Shown here in pieces: positions 44,802 through 52,731 of a DNA stretch of 64,000 bases. This DNA comes from Yersinia enterocolitica subsp. enterocolitica (GTDB taxonomy: Bacteria; Pseudomonadota; Gammaproteobacteria; Enterobacterales; Enterobacteriaceae): contig NZ_LR590469.1 in assembly GCF_901472495.1 (NCBI RefSeq), forward strand, positions 620,001 through 684,000. Direction: 5' to 3'. Every line of letters begins with the position of its first letter. Position 1 is the first letter of the stretch. Below the pieces are notes generated by a model. It was given only the letters and a program-made list of their open reading frames with translations, was not told the DNA's origin and did no database searches. A program made the position numbers and the translations under genes.

Positions 44802-45581
44802 TCAATCAGATTGACGCAGGGTTGGGGCGATAATCAATTCAATCTCTTTAGTGGCTAGTTCTTCATGGGCTGTAGACGCCAAACCGGTATCAGTAATCAC
44901 GGCATCAAAGTCAGTAAGAGGTAAGGCTAAATAAGTGGCAATCTTGCCGTATTTTGATGCGTCAGCCAGTAGCACGCGCTTGCTGCTAACCTCACTAACT
45001 GCCCGTTTCACCACAACTTTGTCTTCATCCGGTGTTGAAATGCCGCGAGACCCCCAGCAGGATGCTGAAATAAAGGCGATATCAATGGATAAATTTCGTA
45101 GCGCACGGGCGGCGGCATCACCGACACAAGAACGGTTTTCGCGACACAATGTGCCACCTGAATGGATCATTTTACATTGGCAGGATTCAATCAAAAAATT
45201 AGCGATGACAAAGTCATTGGTGACCACCAATAAATCATCCCTGGCTTCCAGTTGCCGTGCCAACGCCAGTGTGGTGGTTCCGGCATCAAGATAAATACAG
45301 CTATTACGTGGAATATGCAGCGCTGCCGCCATACCAATGGCGTTTTTCTGGCTGCTGTACATGAGCGTTTTATCTTGATGAGAGGGCTCAGCAGCCAGCC
45401 GCTCAGTCGAACGAACCCCACCCGAAACGGATAACACTGCACCTTGTTCTTCCAGTTTTTGCACGTCACGACGAATAGTCATGTGCGATACACCTAAACG
45501 TTCAGTCAGTTCAGCAATGCTGACGACGCCACGCTCGGCAACCAGTGCCAGTATCTGTTGGTGACGTTCAACGGGGATCAC
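44802..45581 (-). CDS. DeoR-family repressor (YgbI-like)
   Basis: A 259-residue protein starting at GTG with GGAG upstream. The DeoR helix-turn-helix is VVSIAELTERLGVSHMTIRR, and the sugar-phosphate domain has LDAGTTTLALARQL. It is divergent from otnK, as YgbI is from the ygbJKLM genes in E. coli, so it likely represses this operon and answers to a phosphorylated intermediate. The shared 280-bp gap carries three TTAATTNATGTGATT-like repeats, candidate operators. Confidence 0.88.
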   Translation of the reverse strand: MIPVERHQQILALVAERGVVSIAELTERLGVSHMTIRRDVQKLEEQGAVLSVSGGVRSTERLAAEPSHQDKTLMYSSQKNAIGMAAALHIPRNSCIYLDAGTTTLALARQLEARDDLLVVTNDFVIANFLIESCQCKMIHSGGTLCRENRSCVGDAAARALRNLSIDIAFISASCWGSRGISTPDEDKVVVKRAVSEVSSKRVLLADASKYGKIATYLALPLTDFDAVITDTGLASTAHEELATKEIELIIAPTLRQSD

Positions 45582-45620
45582 GTTCGCTCCTTATTCAGTT
45601 TGTTCATTACATGGCAATGG

Positions 45621-45783
45621 TAATTAATGTGATTATACGTCAGTGATTAGAAAATATTTCTCATTTTTTAACGCTAAGAATCACTAATTTATTCATTTTA
45701 TTCCTTATGATGCCCACGCGAACCTCATTATTGATGTTAATTCATGTGATTTATGAGTCTTCTGTGTTAATTATTGTGATTTC
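45621..45783. promoter_or_regulatory. Three operator-like direct repeats in the divergent region
   Basis: Copies at about 45621-45636 (TAATTAATGTGATTAT), 45737-45753 (TTAATTCATGTGATTTA) and 45767-45783 (TTAATTATTGTGATTTC). The last two are 30 bp apart. Likely DeoR-family binding sites, by position and repetition. Confidence 0.45.
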
Positions 45784-45795
45784 ATTCACAATAAT
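45770..45795. promoter_or_regulatory. CRP-type palindrome
   Basis: ATTATTGTGA-TTTCAT-TCACAATAAT is a perfect 10-bp inverted repeat whose core is TGTGA-N6-TCACA, the CRP consensus. It lies about 140 bp before otnK and 190 bp before the repressor gene. It overlaps the third operator-like repeat. Confidence 0.75.
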
Positions 45796-45862
45796 ACGGC
45801 AATCCCCTGGCTACCATTAACATAATAAATCAAATTATCACCAAAATTAACACGGAGGGGTT

Positions 45863-45934
45863 ATGACTCACACAAAAATGCTATCAGCATGTGTCATGGA
45901 ATCTGGCTTGATAAAAGAACAGGAGAGTATCTGA
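45863..45934 (+). CDS. 23-codon ORF translationally coupled to otnK
   Basis: ATG at 45863 follows GGAGGGG and encodes a peptide beginning MTHTKMLSACVMESGLIKEQ, ending at TGA 45932-45934. That TGA overlaps the otnK ATG (TGATG). The strong ribosome site and tight overlap suggest it is translated and couples to otnK. In E. coli the gene in this place is ltnD (ygbJ); I see no likeness, so it may be a leader peptide or the scar of a deletion. Confidence 0.5.
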   Translation: MTHTKMLSACVMESGLIKEQESI

Positions 45935-47196
45935 TGCGATTAGGCGTTATTGCAGATGATTTCACCGGTGCCACAGATATTGCCAGTTTTTTGGTGGAGA
46001 ATGGCATGTCGACGGTGCAAGTCACTGGCATACCTCAAACGGATTGTCAGGTGCGGGCAGACGCTATAGTGATCAGCCTAAAATCGCGCTCTGGTTCAGC
46101 AGAGAAGGCCGTGGCAGATTCTTTAGCGGCGTTGGCATGGTTACAACACCAGGGCTGCACACAATTCTATTTTAAATACTGTTCGACATTTGATAGCACT
46201 GCGCAAGGTAACATTGGTCCTGTGACTGATGCATTAATGGATGCTCTTGCTCAGCAACAAACTGTCATCTGCCCCGCGCTACCAATTAATGGGCGCACAG
46301 TATATCAAGGGTATTTATTTGTTATGGGGCAATTATTGTCTGAATCAGGGATGCGCCATCATCCGGTGACCCCGATGACTGACAGTAACCTCCTGCGCCT
46401 GATGGATGCGCAGAGTCGTGGGCGCAGTGGTTTGATCAACAGCTCCGTGATGGATCAAGGCGTTGACACGGTAAAATCACACTTGCGCAGTCTGAAAGAT
46501 GAGGGCATTCGCTATGTGGTACTGGATACCTTAAACGACGACCACTTACTGACACAGGCTGAAGCGGTGCGCGATATGGTGTTGGTGACGGGGGGCTCTG
46601 GTTTGGCTATCGGCTTGGCGCAGCAGTGGATGAAAGGCGTTCAGCATCACTTACCTGCCACGTTAACCGGTGCCCCGCAAGGCAAGTTATGTGTTGTGTT
46701 ATCCGGTTCTTGTTCAGCAATGACCAATCGGCAGGTCGCTCGCTATGTTCAACAGGCTCCAGCCCAGTCAATTGATATAACCCGTTGTCTAAATGAACCT
46801 GAATCCTATGCCAAAGAGCTCTGTACCTGGGTGATGGAGAATATCTCTGGGCCGTTGGCTCCGTTACTGTACGCCACATCTGAACCTGAGGTCATACAGA
46901 GTATCCAGCGGCAGTGGGGTGCGGCTGCCAGTAGTGAAGCGGTGGAACATCTGTTCGGGACTTTAGCACGGAGCTTGCAACGGCAAGGTGTCCAACGTTT
47001 CATCGTGGCCGGCGGCGAAACCTCCGGTATTGTCGCTCAATCTTTAGGTATTCAAGCTTTTCATATTGGGCCAGCCATCTCACCTGGGGTTCCTTGGGTA
47101 AAATCGACCGACCACCCCATTTCATTAGCGTTGAAGTCGGGTAATTTTGGTGATGAAAACTTTTTTGCCAGAGCACAAACGGAGTTCGCAGTATGA
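45934..47196 (+). CDS. otnK: 3-oxo-tetronate kinase OtnK (DUF1537)
   Basis: A 420-residue four-carbon acid-sugar kinase: N-terminal DUF1537 motif IADDFTGATDIASFLVENGM and C-terminal nucleotide-binding domain with RFIVAGGETSGIVAQSLGIQ and GPAISPGVPW. It phosphorylates 3-oxo-tetronate (from threonate or erythronate) at O4. ATG 45934 with AGGAG is the correct start; a longer ORF from 45889 is a shadow. It is the first of three coupled genes and overlaps otnC by 4 bases. Confidence 0.9.
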   Translation: MRLGVIADDFTGATDIASFLVENGMSTVQVTGIPQTDCQVRADAIVISLKSRSGSAEKAVADSLAALAWLQHQGCTQFYFKYCSTFDSTAQGNIGPVTDALMDALAQQQTVICPALPINGRTVYQGYLFVMGQLLSESGMRHHPVTPMTDSNLLRLMDAQSRGRSGLINSSVMDQGVDTVKSHLRSLKDEGIRYVVLDTLNDDHLLTQAEAVRDMVLVTGGSGLAIGLAQQWMKGVQHHLPATLTGAPQGKLCVVLSGSCSAMTNRQVARYVQQAPAQSIDITRCLNEPESYAKELCTWVMENISGPLAPLLYATSEPEVIQSIQRQWGAAASSEAVEHLFGTLARSLQRQGVQRFIVAGGETSGIVAQSLGIQAFHIGPAISPGVPWVKSTDHPISLALKSGNFGDENFFARAQTEFAV

Positions 47197-47816
47197 ATGA
47201 GCAGCAGGCACGGGAAGATATGGTCAAGTTGGGAGCCTCCTTTTTCCAACGAGGTTACGCCACCGGCTCAGCGGGAAATCTGTCACTGAAACTGGCGGAC
47301 GGCACATTATTAGCGACGCCAACGGGCTCCTGCTTAGGTGAGTTAAATGCTGAACGGCTATCAAAGGTCAGTTTAGCGGGGGAATGGATTTCGGGTGATA
47401 AACCCTCAAAAGAGATCAGCTTTCATCGTGCAATCTATCTTAATAATCCTGAGTGTGAAGCCGTCGTTCACTTGCATTGCCTTTATTTAACCGCACTTTC
47501 TTGCTTGCAAGGCCTTGATTGCCACAATGCCATTAAGCCCTTTACACCTTATGTGGTGATGCGGGTCGGCGATGTTCCTGTGGTGCCATATTACCGTCCG
47601 GGAGACCCTCGGTTAGGGGAGGCGTTGGCAAAGTTGGCTCCGCAGTATCGTGCTTTTTTACTGGCAAATCACGGCCCGGTCGTCGTGGGGAAAAGTTTGC
47701 GAGAAGCGGCAGACAATATGGAAGAGTTAGAGGAAACTGCACGCCTGATATTTACACTGGGTGACCGACCTATTCGTTATCTAACCGATGATGAAATCGC
47801 CGAATTAAGGAGTTAA
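47193..47816 (+). CDS. otnC: 3-oxo-tetronate 4-phosphate decarboxylase OtnC
   Basis: A 207-residue class II aldolase/adducin-fold protein. Zinc ligands lie in VVHLHCLYLTALSC and NHGPVVVGKSL, and the Glu of PSKEISFHRAIY is present. It decarboxylates 3-oxo-tetronate 4-phosphate to dihydroxyacetone phosphate. It overlaps otnK by 4 bases (ATGA) and is 2 bp from otnI. Confidence 0.88.
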   Translation: MNEQQAREDMVKLGASFFQRGYATGSAGNLSLKLADGTLLATPTGSCLGELNAERLSKVSLAGEWISGDKPSKEISFHRAIYLNNPECEAVVHLHCLYLTALSCLQGLDCHNAIKPFTPYVVMRVGDVPVVPYYRPGDPRLGEALAKLAPQYRAFLLANHGPVVVGKSLREAADNMEELEETARLIFTLGDRPIRYLTDDEIAELRS

Positions 47817-47818
47817 AT

Positions 47819-48598
47819 ATGCCTAAGTTTGCTGCTAATTTATCCATGATGTTTACAGAAGTTCCTTTCCTTGAACGTTTCAAGGCGGCAAAAGACACGG
47901 GCTTCGGTGGTGTGGAGTTTTTATTTCCCTACGATTATCCAGCAGATCAATTGGCGGCGAAATTGAAAGAGCAAGGTTTGCAACAGGTGTTGTTTAATAC
48001 CCTTCCCGGCGATATTAGTGCTGGTGAATGGGGGCTGGCGGCGCTGCCGAGTCGAGAAAAAGAAGCTCGCCGTGATATTGATTTGGCTTTGGAATATGCG
48101 CTGGCACTGGGCTGCCCATCTATTCATATCATGGCTGGTGTGGTACCTGTAGGCGCAGACCGAAAAAATTATCAACAGACATTCATCGACAATGTGCGTT
48201 ATGCCGCTGACCGGTTTGCCGAGCATAATATTAATGTCATGATTGAAGCGTTAAATCCGAAGATAAAACCTAACTACCTGTTCTCCAGCCAATATCAAAC
48301 ATTGGAATTGGTTAACCTCATCAACCGTCCTAATGTATTTACGCAGTTGGATCTATTCCATGCGCAGATAGTGGACGGTAATCTCAGCCATTTAATTACC
48401 GCGTTCGCAGGGCGCTATGGGCATATTCAGATTGCATCAGTACCGGGCCGTCATGAACCCGATGAAGGTGAGATTAATTACGCCTATTTATTTGGACTAC
48501 TGGATGAGATTAACTACAAGGGGTGGATTGGTTGCGAATATCACCCGAGAGCAGGTACCGTGGCAGGGCTGAGTTGGATACAACCCTATTTATCATAA
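47819..48598 (+). CDS. otnI: 2-oxo-tetronate isomerase OtnI
   Basis: A 259-residue TIM-barrel sugar isomerase of the hydroxypyruvate-isomerase group (PKFAANLSMMFTEVPFLERF, IHIMAGVVPVG, MIEALNPKIKPNYLF, IGCEYHPRAGTVAGL). It interconverts 2-oxo- and 3-oxo-tetronate and feeds OtnK. The E. coli locus also has a dehydrogenase (ltnD) and a permease (ygbN) here; both are absent from this window, so the pathway would need them elsewhere. Confidence 0.88.
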   Translation: MPKFAANLSMMFTEVPFLERFKAAKDTGFGGVEFLFPYDYPADQLAAKLKEQGLQQVLFNTLPGDISAGEWGLAALPSREKEARRDIDLALEYALALGCPSIHIMAGVVPVGADRKNYQQTFIDNVRYAADRFAEHNINVMIEALNPKIKPNYLFSSQYQTLELVNLINRPNVFTQLDLFHAQIVDGNLSHLITAFAGRYGHIQIASVPGRHEPDEGEINYAYLFGLLDEINYKGWIGCEYHPRAGTVAGLSWIQPYLS

Positions 48599-48956
48599 GT
48601 ATTAATATGCTGGTCGGCCCTTAGCATCGCAATACAATGTTTGGCGTTTATTAAAGGGCTGTTTACCGATACTATAATACTATTATGTCGGATTAATACG
48701 GCATAACATGTTTATCTGCTGTTTGTTATTATCTTACTCCCCCGCAAAACTTCCCTGCCTTATCGTTATTACGATGATATTGCAACAGTTCTGATAATTT
48801 TTCTCTGTAAAAACATAATTAAACTATTCAAAAACAACTGATATACAGTTTTCTAAACCTAGGATATCTTACTCTAAGAATTTCATGAGTAATTCATAAA
48901 TCCAAAGGTTAAAGAAGCGCAAATCATAATTACTATTTTATATAAATTAAAACGTA
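48599..48956. other. AT-rich gap after otnI
   Basis: 358 bp with no gene, no clear terminator and no known RNA that I can recognise. Confidence 0.4.
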
Positions 48957-49083
48957 TATACCAAAAAGAATTCGAGTTGCGGGAAGGCGGCAATTGAGTA
49001 AGTCCCGCTGAGCTTACTTAAGTAAGTGATTCGGGTGCACGAGAGCAGCCAACGCACATGCAGCTTGAAGGATGAAGGGTATA
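48957..49083 (+). repeat. Full-length ERIC element
   Basis: A 127-bp element with outer arms (TATACCAAAAAGAATTCGAG; GCAGCTTGAAGGATGAAGGG) and the central stem GAGCTTACTTAAGTAAGTGA. It stands 80 bp before glsA, where it is transcribed in the leader or lies next to the promoter. Confidence 0.85.
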
Positions 49084-49164
49084 AGTATTTCTGCCGCTTA
49101 AAATAAGCCTTACAGGCAAAAGAAAGACAGAAATATAAACAGAAGTTAAACGGGAGGTAACTAT

Positions 49165-50172
49165 ATGCCTACAGATGATAGCAAAAATGGAATTATCGAC
49201 TATGTATCCACCGGGCATCTGCCGGATCCAGATACTGTGGTTAAATTGGTGCAAGAAGCCCACAAACGGTTTAGCACTGATAATGAAGGTGTCGTTTCGA
49301 CGGTTTATCCTGCATTAGAACGTATCCCTCCTAATCTATTTGGCGTCTGCATGGTTGGTACTAACGGTAAAGTGCATTCAGCCGGCGATGTAGATTATGA
49401 ATTTACCATCATGAGTGTCTCCAAACCTTTTGTTTTTGCCTTGGTCTGCCAGGCCATAGGCGCGAAAGTCGCTCGTGAAAAACTGGGTGTGAATAGTACG
49501 GGTATGGCATTTAACTCAGTGACTGCCATTGAGCGGGCACCTGACGGGCGCACTAATCCTATGGTGAACTCTGGTGCTATTGCCACGACCAGCCTGGTAC
49601 CCGGTGCCACCAGCGATGAGCAGTGGAAATTCATTTATGACGGTTTGTGCCGTTTTGCTGGCCGTGAACTGACCCTTAATGAAGAAGTGTATCAATCTGC
49701 ATGTGAAACTAATTTTCGCAATCGTGGCATAGCCAATTTGCTGGAAGGTTATGGCCGTCTGGGGTGTGATCCCCTTATCGCAACCGATCTCTATACGCAC
49801 CAATGTTCACTGAATGTCAGTGCGCGCGATTTAGCTGTCATGGGCGCGACACTGGCAGACGGGGGCGTCAATCCACTGACTCGCGAGCGGGTGGTAGATA
49901 ATGATGTTTGCCACTACGCATTGGCGGTAATGGTAACGGCAGGGTTGTACGAAACATCTGGCGACTGGCTTTATGATATCGGCCTTCCTGGGAAAAGCGG
50001 TATTGGTGGCGGTATTGTGACAGTGTCACCGGGTAAGGGGGGGTTGGGGACTTTTGCACCGTTACTGGATAGTGCTGGTAATAGTGTTAAAGGGCAACTG
50101 GCCGCCCGGTTCTTATCACGTAGTCTTGGGATGGATATGTTTGTTTCTGCGCCTTACACCGAAAAGAGTTGA
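49165..50172 (+). CDS. glsA: Glutaminase GlsA
   Basis: A 335-residue serine-dependent glutaminase: catalytic SxxK in FTIMSVSKPFVFALVCQ (Ser about 79), then NPMVNSGAIATTSLV, the Tyr/Asn region and the closing GKSGIGGGIVTVSPGKGGLG. It converts glutamine to glutamate and ammonia in the cytoplasm. The ATG has a strong GGGAGG 8 bases upstream. Such enzymes can support acid resistance through ammonia, which is a family observation rather than something seen here. Confidence 0.93.
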   Translation: MPTDDSKNGIIDYVSTGHLPDPDTVVKLVQEAHKRFSTDNEGVVSTVYPALERIPPNLFGVCMVGTNGKVHSAGDVDYEFTIMSVSKPFVFALVCQAIGAKVAREKLGVNSTGMAFNSVTAIERAPDGRTNPMVNSGAIATTSLVPGATSDEQWKFIYDGLCRFAGRELTLNEEVYQSACETNFRNRGIANLLEGYGRLGCDPLIATDLYTHQCSLNVSARDLAVMGATLADGGVNPLTRERVVDNDVCHYALAVMVTAGLYETSGDWLYDIGLPGKSGIGGGIVTVSPGKGGLGTFAPLLDSAGNSVKGQLAARFLSRSLGMDMFVSAPYTEKS

Positions 50173-50282
50173 GCCGTGAGAGTCATGTAAAGCTCAAAAA
50201 ACCGGTCATGTGGCGACAAATGCGCGTTGTAACACCGGATTGAGTCTAAACAATATTGTTTTTCAAAAGGATAGAGATATTT

Positions 50283-51923
50283 ATGGCGAATCAATCAACT
50301 CACCGCGCAGGTGCGGAAGTTAAAGAGTCTTGGGTGCCGATGATCACCATCGCATTGGCCCAGATTCTGATGTCATTTAACGTGGCCTCCCTGCCGGTAG
50401 CGTTAGGCGGAATGGTCAAGAGCTTTAATGTCCCACCAACGACCATTGCAACGGCGATCGTGATGTACTCACTCTCTGTTGCTGGTTTCGTGATGTTGGG
50501 TGCCAAACTCAACCAACGTTTCGGGCCGCTGGTGGTATTCCGCTGTACCGTTCTGTTGTTTGGTGTCGCGCAGGTCATGATGACATTCAGCCCGAATGTC
50601 ACCGTGATGATCAGTGCTCAGGCATTAAGTGGTCTGGCGGGTGCCGCGTTGGTTCCTGCTCTGGTGGCCTTGATTGCTGAAAACTACCGCGGTACGCAAC
50701 AGGCTACAGCACTGGGTGCTTTAGGCTCAGCGCGTGCCGGTGCCGGTGTGGCAGCATTCCTGATTGGTGGAGTTCTGGGAACATATATCGGCTGGCGTCC
50801 AGCATTCGGCATCTTGATTGTGTTGTCTGCAATCATCTTTGTGTTGAGCTTCCGTTTGAAGTCTGACCAAGGCCGCCCGGAAGTTGGCATTGATGTGTTC
50901 GGTGTCATTTTGGCGGCGTCGGCGATTATCCTGCTGTCATTTGGCTTTAACAACCTGAACCGTTGGGGCTTTGGTCTGGTTCGTGATGGTGCGCCATTCG
51001 ATCTGCTGGGCTTCTCTCCCGCACCTTTCATGATTGTACTGGGAATTGTGTTGGGTCAGGCGTTTGTGGTCTGGACTCGCCGTCGTCAAGAACAAGGCAA
51101 AACACCTTTATTGGCACTGGAAGTGCTTAGCTCACCGACTGAAAAAGCCGCTGTATTTGCTATGTTTGCGGTGGTTGCACTGGAAGCTATGCTGAATTTC
51201 TCGGTTCCGCTGTATATCCAGATAGTGCAGGGCAGTACCCCGATGGCGACGGCGATTGCCATGATGCCATTTAACTTATCGGTGTTCTTCTCAGCGATGT
51301 TGATTGTTCGTTTCTATAAGAAGCTGACACCACGCAAGATTGGTCGTTATGGTTTCATCACCTGTACTATTGCTCTGTTGTGGCTGGCATTTGTGGTGCG
51401 CAATAACTGGAGTGAATTCGCTGTACTGTTTGGTTTAGTGGTATTTGGTCTGGCTCAGGGTGCATTAGTGACTTTACTGTTCAACGTATTGGTCAGTGCT
51501 TCACCGAAAGAATTGGCCGGTGATGTTGGCTCATTACGTGGTACCACGAATAACCTGGCAAATGCCATCGGTACTGCTGTTGCTGGCGCGTTACTGGTTG
51601 GTTTGCTCAGCGCCAACGTGATACGTGGCGTGGCTGAAACGCCAATTTTGACGCCAGAAATTCAGGCGCAAGTGAATATGGACAGCATCAACTTTGTCAG
51701 TAATGACCGCCTGCAAGGTGTGTTGGCGCAAACCACTGCGACACCTGAGCAGGTCGCGGAAGCGGTGCGAGTCAATGAAGAAGCCCGTCTTCGCTCACTG
51801 AAATTTGGTTTATTGATTATGGCGTTGTTATCACTACTGGCAATCTTCCCGGCGGGGCGTTTGCCTAATTATCTGCCAGGGGAATTACCTGCGGATAATC
51901 TGGTTAAAAAAACCGGTAAGTAA
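50283..51923 (+). CDS. MFS transporter, 14-helix DHA2-type
   Basis: A 546-residue carrier with about 14 hydrophobic helices. The start MANQSTHRAGAEVKESWV (AAGGA upstream) is preferred to an in-frame codon at 50256. The family motifs GAKLNQRFGPLVVF (loop 2-3) and GSARAGAGVAAFLIGGVLGT (motif C) are present, as in drug:H+ antiporters. A substrate cannot be told from sequence. It follows glsA by 110 bp on the same strand and could be cotranscribed. Confidence 0.85.
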   Translation: MANQSTHRAGAEVKESWVPMITIALAQILMSFNVASLPVALGGMVKSFNVPPTTIATAIVMYSLSVAGFVMLGAKLNQRFGPLVVFRCTVLLFGVAQVMMTFSPNVTVMISAQALSGLAGAALVPALVALIAENYRGTQQATALGALGSARAGAGVAAFLIGGVLGTYIGWRPAFGILIVLSAIIFVLSFRLKSDQGRPEVGIDVFGVILAASAIILLSFGFNNLNRWGFGLVRDGAPFDLLGFSPAPFMIVLGIVLGQAFVVWTRRRQEQGKTPLLALEVLSSPTEKAAVFAMFAVVALEAMLNFSVPLYIQIVQGSTPMATAIAMMPFNLSVFFSAMLIVRFYKKLTPRKIGRYGFITCTIALLWLAFVVRNNWSEFAVLFGLVVFGLAQGALVTLLFNVLVSASPKELAGDVGSLRGTTNNLANAIGTAVAGALLVGLLSANVIRGVAETPILTPEIQAQVNMDSINFVSNDRLQGVLAQTTATPEQVAEAVRVNEEARLRSLKFGLLIMALLSLLAIFPAGRLPNYLPGELPADNLVKKTGK

Positions 51924-51969
51924 GCCGAGTTATCATCGGCAGTAAAAAGAAACTGACCATTTATTATGG

Positions 51970-52009
51970 ACTGACAGTGTGCCGCGAATACGGCCCTGTC
52001 AGTTTTTTT
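51970..52009 (+). terminator. Terminator after the MFS gene
   Basis: CTGACAG-loop-CTGTCAG followed by seven T. Confidence 0.85.
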
Positions 52010-52039
52010 AGCCAAAACATTCACTCAATCATGTCGTTT

Positions 52040-52558
52040 TTATCTCAGCACTGTAATGGCAGAAAACTGTAAATGATGCATAAATTCGCGTAAAATCAGC
52101 AAACGTGCAGCAAATTCATTATCTGCGGGAATGCCTTCCGATGCAGCTGGTCTACCCATCATGACGGCTGCCAGTCGGTCAAACATCCGCTCAACAGAAT
52201 CCAGTGACATAACCATTTCCGCTTGCGTGGGTAAGCCCGCAAGATCTGCAATCTCAGCAATATAACCATCGGTGGTAATCAATTGTGAGGTTTTATTCAC
52301 CGCAGTGCTGATGCGAATAACTTCATCTTCCACCACCATAATGGCGGTTTCCATCTCATCTGGCGTGGGGGGATGATGTTTGAAATAACGCAAAGCAACA
52401 TTATTAGAGCCAACAGTAAGGCGCTGTTCAGCGAAAACCATGCCAGAGCTACCCGTGACCACAGTTGTCGATTCATGGCCGATAGATAGCAGAGTTATTA
52501 AATAATTATCACCGATAATTGCGCGAACCTGTTCATATTCCGTTTGAATGTGACTCAT
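52040..52558 (-). CDS. Unknown protein with a hint of an actin-like ATPase fold
   Basis: A 172-residue protein starting at ATG 52558. I do not recognise the family. The N-terminal third (LSIGHESTTVVTGSSGMVFA, then EQRLTVGSNNVALRYF) has the pattern of the phosphate-2 loop and next strand of actin-like ATPases (FtsA/PilM/Ppx group), but the Asp-Gly-Gly is not kept and the protein is too short for a full fold. The rest is helical and acidic. It is divergent from the iron permease gene and shares the FNR/Fur region. Confidence 0.6.
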   Translation of the reverse strand: MSHIQTEYEQVRAIIGDNYLITLLSIGHESTTVVTGSSGMVFAEQRLTVGSNNVALRYFKHHPPTPDEMETAIMVVEDEVIRISTAVNKTSQLITTDGYIAEIADLAGLPTQAEMVMSLDSVERMFDRLAAVMMGRPAASEGIPADNEFAARLLILREFMHHLQFSAITVLR

Positions 52559-52649
52559 CACCAAACCGCCTTATTCATTGCTGTTACTCGCTCTAATCTT
52601 GCGAGGCATTCCGCATTTTTAAACGAAAATTCAAAAGACTAAATATATT

Positions 52650-52663
52650 TTGATACGGATCAA
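52650..52663. promoter_or_regulatory. Perfect FNR box upstream of the iron locus
   Basis: TTGAT-ACGG-ATCAA matches the FNR dyad TTGAT-N4-ATCAA exactly. Its centre is about 75 bp from the fetM start. If it acts at -41.5, transcription would begin near 52698, inside the Fur-like box. Confidence 0.8.
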
Positions 52664-52690
52664 GACACATTTCCGTTGTTTAGTGTTAAT

Positions 52691-52709
52691 GTTAATAAAT
52701 CTCATTATC
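52691..52709. promoter_or_regulatory. Fur-like box upstream of the iron locus
   Basis: GTTAATAAATCTCATTATC matches 14 of 19 positions of the Fur consensus, with the right half CATTATC perfect. It ends 22 bp before the fetM start. Confidence 0.65.
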
Positions 52710-52731
52710 AACTTCATGTGCGTCACTTATT

